A stretch of DNA of 23,225 bases, taken from contig NZ_JOJE01000065.1 in NCBI RefSeq assembly GCF_000720255.1, forward strand, positions 1-23,225, written 5' to 3'. A program made the position numbers and the translations under genes. The notes beneath the pieces were generated by a model, which saw only the letters and a program-made list of their open reading frames with translations, ran no database searches and was not told where the DNA came from. The stretch comes from Streptomyces griseus subsp. griseus. GTDB taxonomy: Bacteria > Actinomycetota > Actinomycetes > Streptomycetales > Streptomycetaceae. This document shows, piece after piece, positions 21,270 to 23,225 of the stretch; position 1 is the first letter of the stretch; each line of letters starts with the position of its first letter.

Positions 21270-22256
21270 ATGCCAGGCGCCATCTACGCCGAAGGTCTGG
21301 TGAAGACCTTCGGCGACGTAAAGGCTCTGGACGGCGTCGACCTCGATGTCCCCGAGGGCACCGTCCTGGGTCTGCTCGGGCCGAACGGCGCGGGCAAGAC
21401 GACGACCGTCCGCTGCCTGACGACCCTGCTGCGCCCCGACAGCGGCAGGGCCGTCGTCGCCGGCGTCGACGTGCTCAAGCACCCCAACGAGGTACGGCGC
21501 TCGATCGGCCTGTCCGGCCAGTTCGCCGCCGTCGACGAGTATCTGACCGGCCGCGAGAACCTCCAGATGGTCGGGCAGCTCTACCAGATGCGGGCGAAGG
21601 CGGCGAAGGCGCGGGCCGTGGAGCTGCTGGAGCAGTTCGACCTCGCGGACGCCGCCGACCGCCCCGCCAAGACCTACTCCGGAGGGATGCGCCGCCGGCT
21701 CGACCTGGCGGCGGCTCTCGTCGTCTCACCGCCCGTGATGTTCATGGACGAGCCGACCACCGGCCTCGACCCGCGCAACCGTCAGCTGCTGTGGGAGGTC
21801 ATCAAGCGACTCGTCTCCAGCGGTACGACACTGCTGCTGACCACCCAGTACCTGGAGGAGGCCGACCACCTGGCGCACGACATCGCCGTGGTCGACCAGG
21901 GCCGTGTCATCGCCCGTGGCACCTCCGACGAGCTCAAGGCCCGCACCGGCGGCGAGCGCGTCGAGGTCGTGGTGCACGAGCGCGAGCGCATACAGACAGC
22001 TTCGGAGGTCCTGCGCGGCTTCGGCAAGGGCGACACCACCGTCGAGGAGCACACCCGCAAGCTCACCGTGCCCGTCACCGGCGGCGCCAAGCTCCTCGCC
22101 GAGGTCATCCGCGAGCTGGACGCCCGCGGTATCGAGATCGACGACATCGGCCTGCGCCGCCCGACCCTCGACGACGTGTTCCTGTCCCTGACGGGCCACG
22201 TCGCCGAGGCGAAGGAGCAGAACGACGACATCAACGACAAGGAGGTCGCGACATGA
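21270..22256 (+). CDS. DrrA-like ABC transporter ATPase
   Basis: 328 aa. Walker A is 'GPNGAGKTT' (37-45), the Q-loop region is 'IGLSGQFAAVDEYLTGRENL', the signature is 'YSGGMRRRLDLAAALV', Walker B is 'VMFMDEPTTGLDPRNR', and the switch His is replaced by Gln in 'LLLTTQYLEEAD', as is usual in the daunorubicin-resistance (DrrA) subfamily. The C-terminal ~80 residues ('GERVEVVVHERERIQTASEV', 'RRPTLDDVFLSLTG') form the domain typical of DrrA-like subunits. GTGGAG 5 nt before the ATG sets the start. It overlaps the permease start by ATGA. It probably energises export of a drug or lipid; the substrate is unknown. Confidence 0.95.
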   Translation: MPGAIYAEGLVKTFGDVKALDGVDLDVPEGTVLGLLGPNGAGKTTTVRCLTTLLRPDSGRAVVAGVDVLKHPNEVRRSIGLSGQFAAVDEYLTGRENLQMVGQLYQMRAKAAKARAVELLEQFDLADAADRPAKTYSGGMRRRLDLAAALVVSPPVMFMDEPTTGLDPRNRQLLWEVIKRLVSSGTTLLLTTQYLEEADHLAHDIAVVDQGRVIARGTSDELKARTGGERVEVVVHERERIQTASEVLRGFGKGDTTVEEHTRKLTVPVTGGAKLLAEVIRELDARGIEIDDIGLRRPTLDDVFLSLTGHVAEAKEQNDDINDKEVAT

Positions 22257-23107
22257 GTGCCGTCACCGACACCGTGCGGATCGCACCGCCCGGCAATCCG
22301 GTCACCCGGTCCGTCCGCGACTCCCTGGTCGTGGCCAAACGCAACGTGATCCGCATGACGCGGATTCCCGAGATGATCATCTTTGGCCTGGTCCAGCCCA
22401 TCATGTTCGTGGTGCTGTTCAGCTACGTGTTCGGCGGCTCGATCAACGTCCCGGGCGCGGGGCTCAGCGCCTCCGGATACCGCGAGTTTCTGATGGCCGG
22501 CATCTTCGCGCAGACCGTCACGTTCGCCACCGCCGGAGCAGGCGCGGGCATCGCCGACGACATGCACAAGGGCCTCATCGACCGGTTCCGCTCGTTGCCC
22601 ATGGCGCGCGGCGCGGTGCTCACCGGCCGCACCCTCGCCGACCTGGTGCAGACGACCCTGACCCTCGTGGTCCTCGCGATCGTCGCCGTCCTGGTCGGCT
22701 GGCGCACGCACGAGAACTTCGGCAAGGTGCTGGCCGGGTTCGGCCTGCTGCTCCTGCTCGGCTACGCGTTCTCCTGGATCGGTGCCCTGATCGGCCTGTC
22801 CGTGCGCACCCCCGAGGCCGCGACCTCAGGCGGACTGATCTGGCTGTTCCCGCTGACGTTCATCTCGAACGCGTTCGTGCCGGCGGAGAACATGCCGACC
22901 TTCTTGCAGACCATCGCGAACTGGAACCCGTTCAGCGCCACCGTGCAGGCCTGCCGCCAACTGTTCGGCAACCTCCCGGAGGGCTATCCGGTGCCGGATG
23001 CCTGGCCGATGCAGCACCCTGCATGGGCCTCGCTGATCTGGTCGATCCTGATCATCGTCGTATTCCGGGCCCTGGCGGTGCGAAAGTACCGGTCGGCGGC
23101 GGCATGA
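22253..23107 (+). CDS. DrrB-like ABC-2 type permease
   Basis: 284 aa, normal for ABC-2 permeases. About six TM segments: 'MIIFGLVQPIMFVVLFSYVFG', 'FLMAGIFAQTVTFATAGAGA', 'LVQTTLTLVVLAIVAVLVGW', 'VLAGFGLLLLLGYAFSWIGA', 'SGGLIWLFPLTFISNAFVP' and 'ASLIWSILIIVVFRALAV'. The family motifs 'DDMHKGLIDRFRSLPMARGAVL' (shown as two parts: DDMHKGLIDRF and RSLPMARGAVL) and 'TFLQTIANWNPFSATVQACR' are clear. It begins at ATG 22253, overlapping the ATPase stop by 4 bp, with GGAGG 7 nt upstream, so the two are translationally coupled. The substrate is unknown. Confidence 0.95.
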   Translation: MSAVTDTVRIAPPGNPVTRSVRDSLVVAKRNVIRMTRIPEMIIFGLVQPIMFVVLFSYVFGGSINVPGAGLSASGYREFLMAGIFAQTVTFATAGAGAGIADDMHKGLIDRFRSLPMARGAVLTGRTLADLVQTTLTLVVLAIVAVLVGWRTHENFGKVLAGFGLLLLLGYAFSWIGALIGLSVRTPEAATSGGLIWLFPLTFISNAFVPAENMPTFLQTIANWNPFSATVQACRQLFGNLPEGYPVPDAWPMQHPAWASLIWSILIIVVFRALAVRKYRSAAA

Positions 23108-23111
23108 CGAA

Positions 23112-23131
23112 GCCCCCGGCGCCGGAGGGGC
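23112..23131 (+). terminator. Hairpin just after the drrB-like gene
   Basis: GCCCC at 23112-23116 pairs with GGGGC at 23127-23131, with the palindromic CGGCGCCG inside. It starts 4 nt after the permease stop and lacks a clear U-tract. Confidence 0.5.
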
Positions 23132-23141
23132 CGGTTCTACT

Positions 23142-23182
23142 GATCCCCGCAACACCCTGGAGTTCAGGGAGTTGCGGGGATC
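23142..23182. repeat. Long nearly perfect hairpin at the right edge
   Basis: GATCCCCGCAAC (23142-23153) pairs exactly with GTTGCGGGGATC (23171-23182), and inside it CCCTG pairs with CAGGG around a GAGTT loop. The only mismatch is one A opposite A. It may be a second terminator of the drrAB-like operon or the end of a mobile element whose body lies beyond the window. Confidence 0.75.
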
Positions 23183-23225
23183 GTGGGTTTTGAGGTGCTG
23201 AAGGCGAGGTTCTTCGAGGCACTGG
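23183..23225 (+). CDS. Possible start of a gene cut by the window edge
   Basis: A GTG directly after the hairpin opens a frame reading V-G-F-E-V-L-K-A-R-F-F-E-A-L to the last base. There is no clear ribosome site, and 14 codons are too few to identify it. The opening resembles that of some helix-turn-helix transposases, which is only a guess. Confidence 0.2.
   Translation, partial: MGFEVLKARFFEAL

Noticed and set aside
21218..23107. Apparent fusion of an N-terminal region with the DrrB-like permease
   Set aside because: The upstream part reads the ATPase in a wrong frame. The real permease start is ATG 22253 with GGAGG and the ATGA overlap.
21270..23107. DrrAB-like exporter as evidence of an antibiotic gene cluster
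   Set aside because: No biosynthetic genes surround it and such pairs are common in Streptomyces core genomes.

Overview
The window is high-GC actinobacterial chromosomal DNA. Strong third-position GC bias, GTG starts, short or absent 5' leaders and the protein types (AI-2E transporter, DUF4291, DUF4389, a truncated-haemoglobin/monooxygenase chimera, DrrA/DrrB-like ABC pair) point to Streptomyces or a close relative. There is no rRNA, tRNA, CRISPR array or prophage, and no biosynthetic gene cluster core.

Layout. (1) 1-1501 is an eroded segment: the end of a VOC-fold protein, the last ~38 codons of an IS5-type transposase, a lipoprotein gene, an orphan TetR-like operator and a 5'-truncated metallo-beta-lactamase-fold gene. 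(2) 1536-5170: an isochorismatase-like hydrolase with a TTA codon and no catalytic Cys, an MBL-fold hydrolase, and two uncharacterised membrane proteins in tandem on the minus strand. (3) 5315-7580: a MacB-like exporter (FtsX-type permease plus ATPase), preceded by 11-bp-spaced repeats resembling an OmpR-type response-regulator site. (4) 7662-8432: an antibiotic-monooxygenase/truncated-haemoglobin fusion. (5) 8484-10622: an XRE/MmyB-type regulator divergent from a zinc alcohol dehydrogenase. (6) 10708-15576, all minus strand: a small membrane protein with a repeated basic tail, DUF4291, an AI-2E-family permease, DUF4389, a frameshifted serine hydrolase and msrA. (7) 15766-21127: an N-terminally anchored protein divergent from a cystathionine gamma-synthase/lyase, a degenerate ECF-like sigma factor with a small single-TM protein, and a MarR regulator divergent from threonine dehydratase. 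(8) 21189-23107: a DrrA/DrrB-like exporter whose promoter has a 16-bp palindrome filling most of the -35/-10 spacer. The right edge holds a long perfect hairpin and the first codons of a possible gene.

Functionally, msrA, metB-like and ilvA form a sulfur/threonine-family amino acid neighbourhood, and the two ABC exporters look independently regulated. Most of the rest is accessory membrane, redox and regulatory functions. I did not find a convincing new multi-gene system. The best leads are the operator in the drrAB-like promoter, the repeats before the MacB-like operon, the unusual sigma/TM pair, the paired unknown membrane proteins at 3061-5170, and the possible bldA control of the isochorismatase-like gene.
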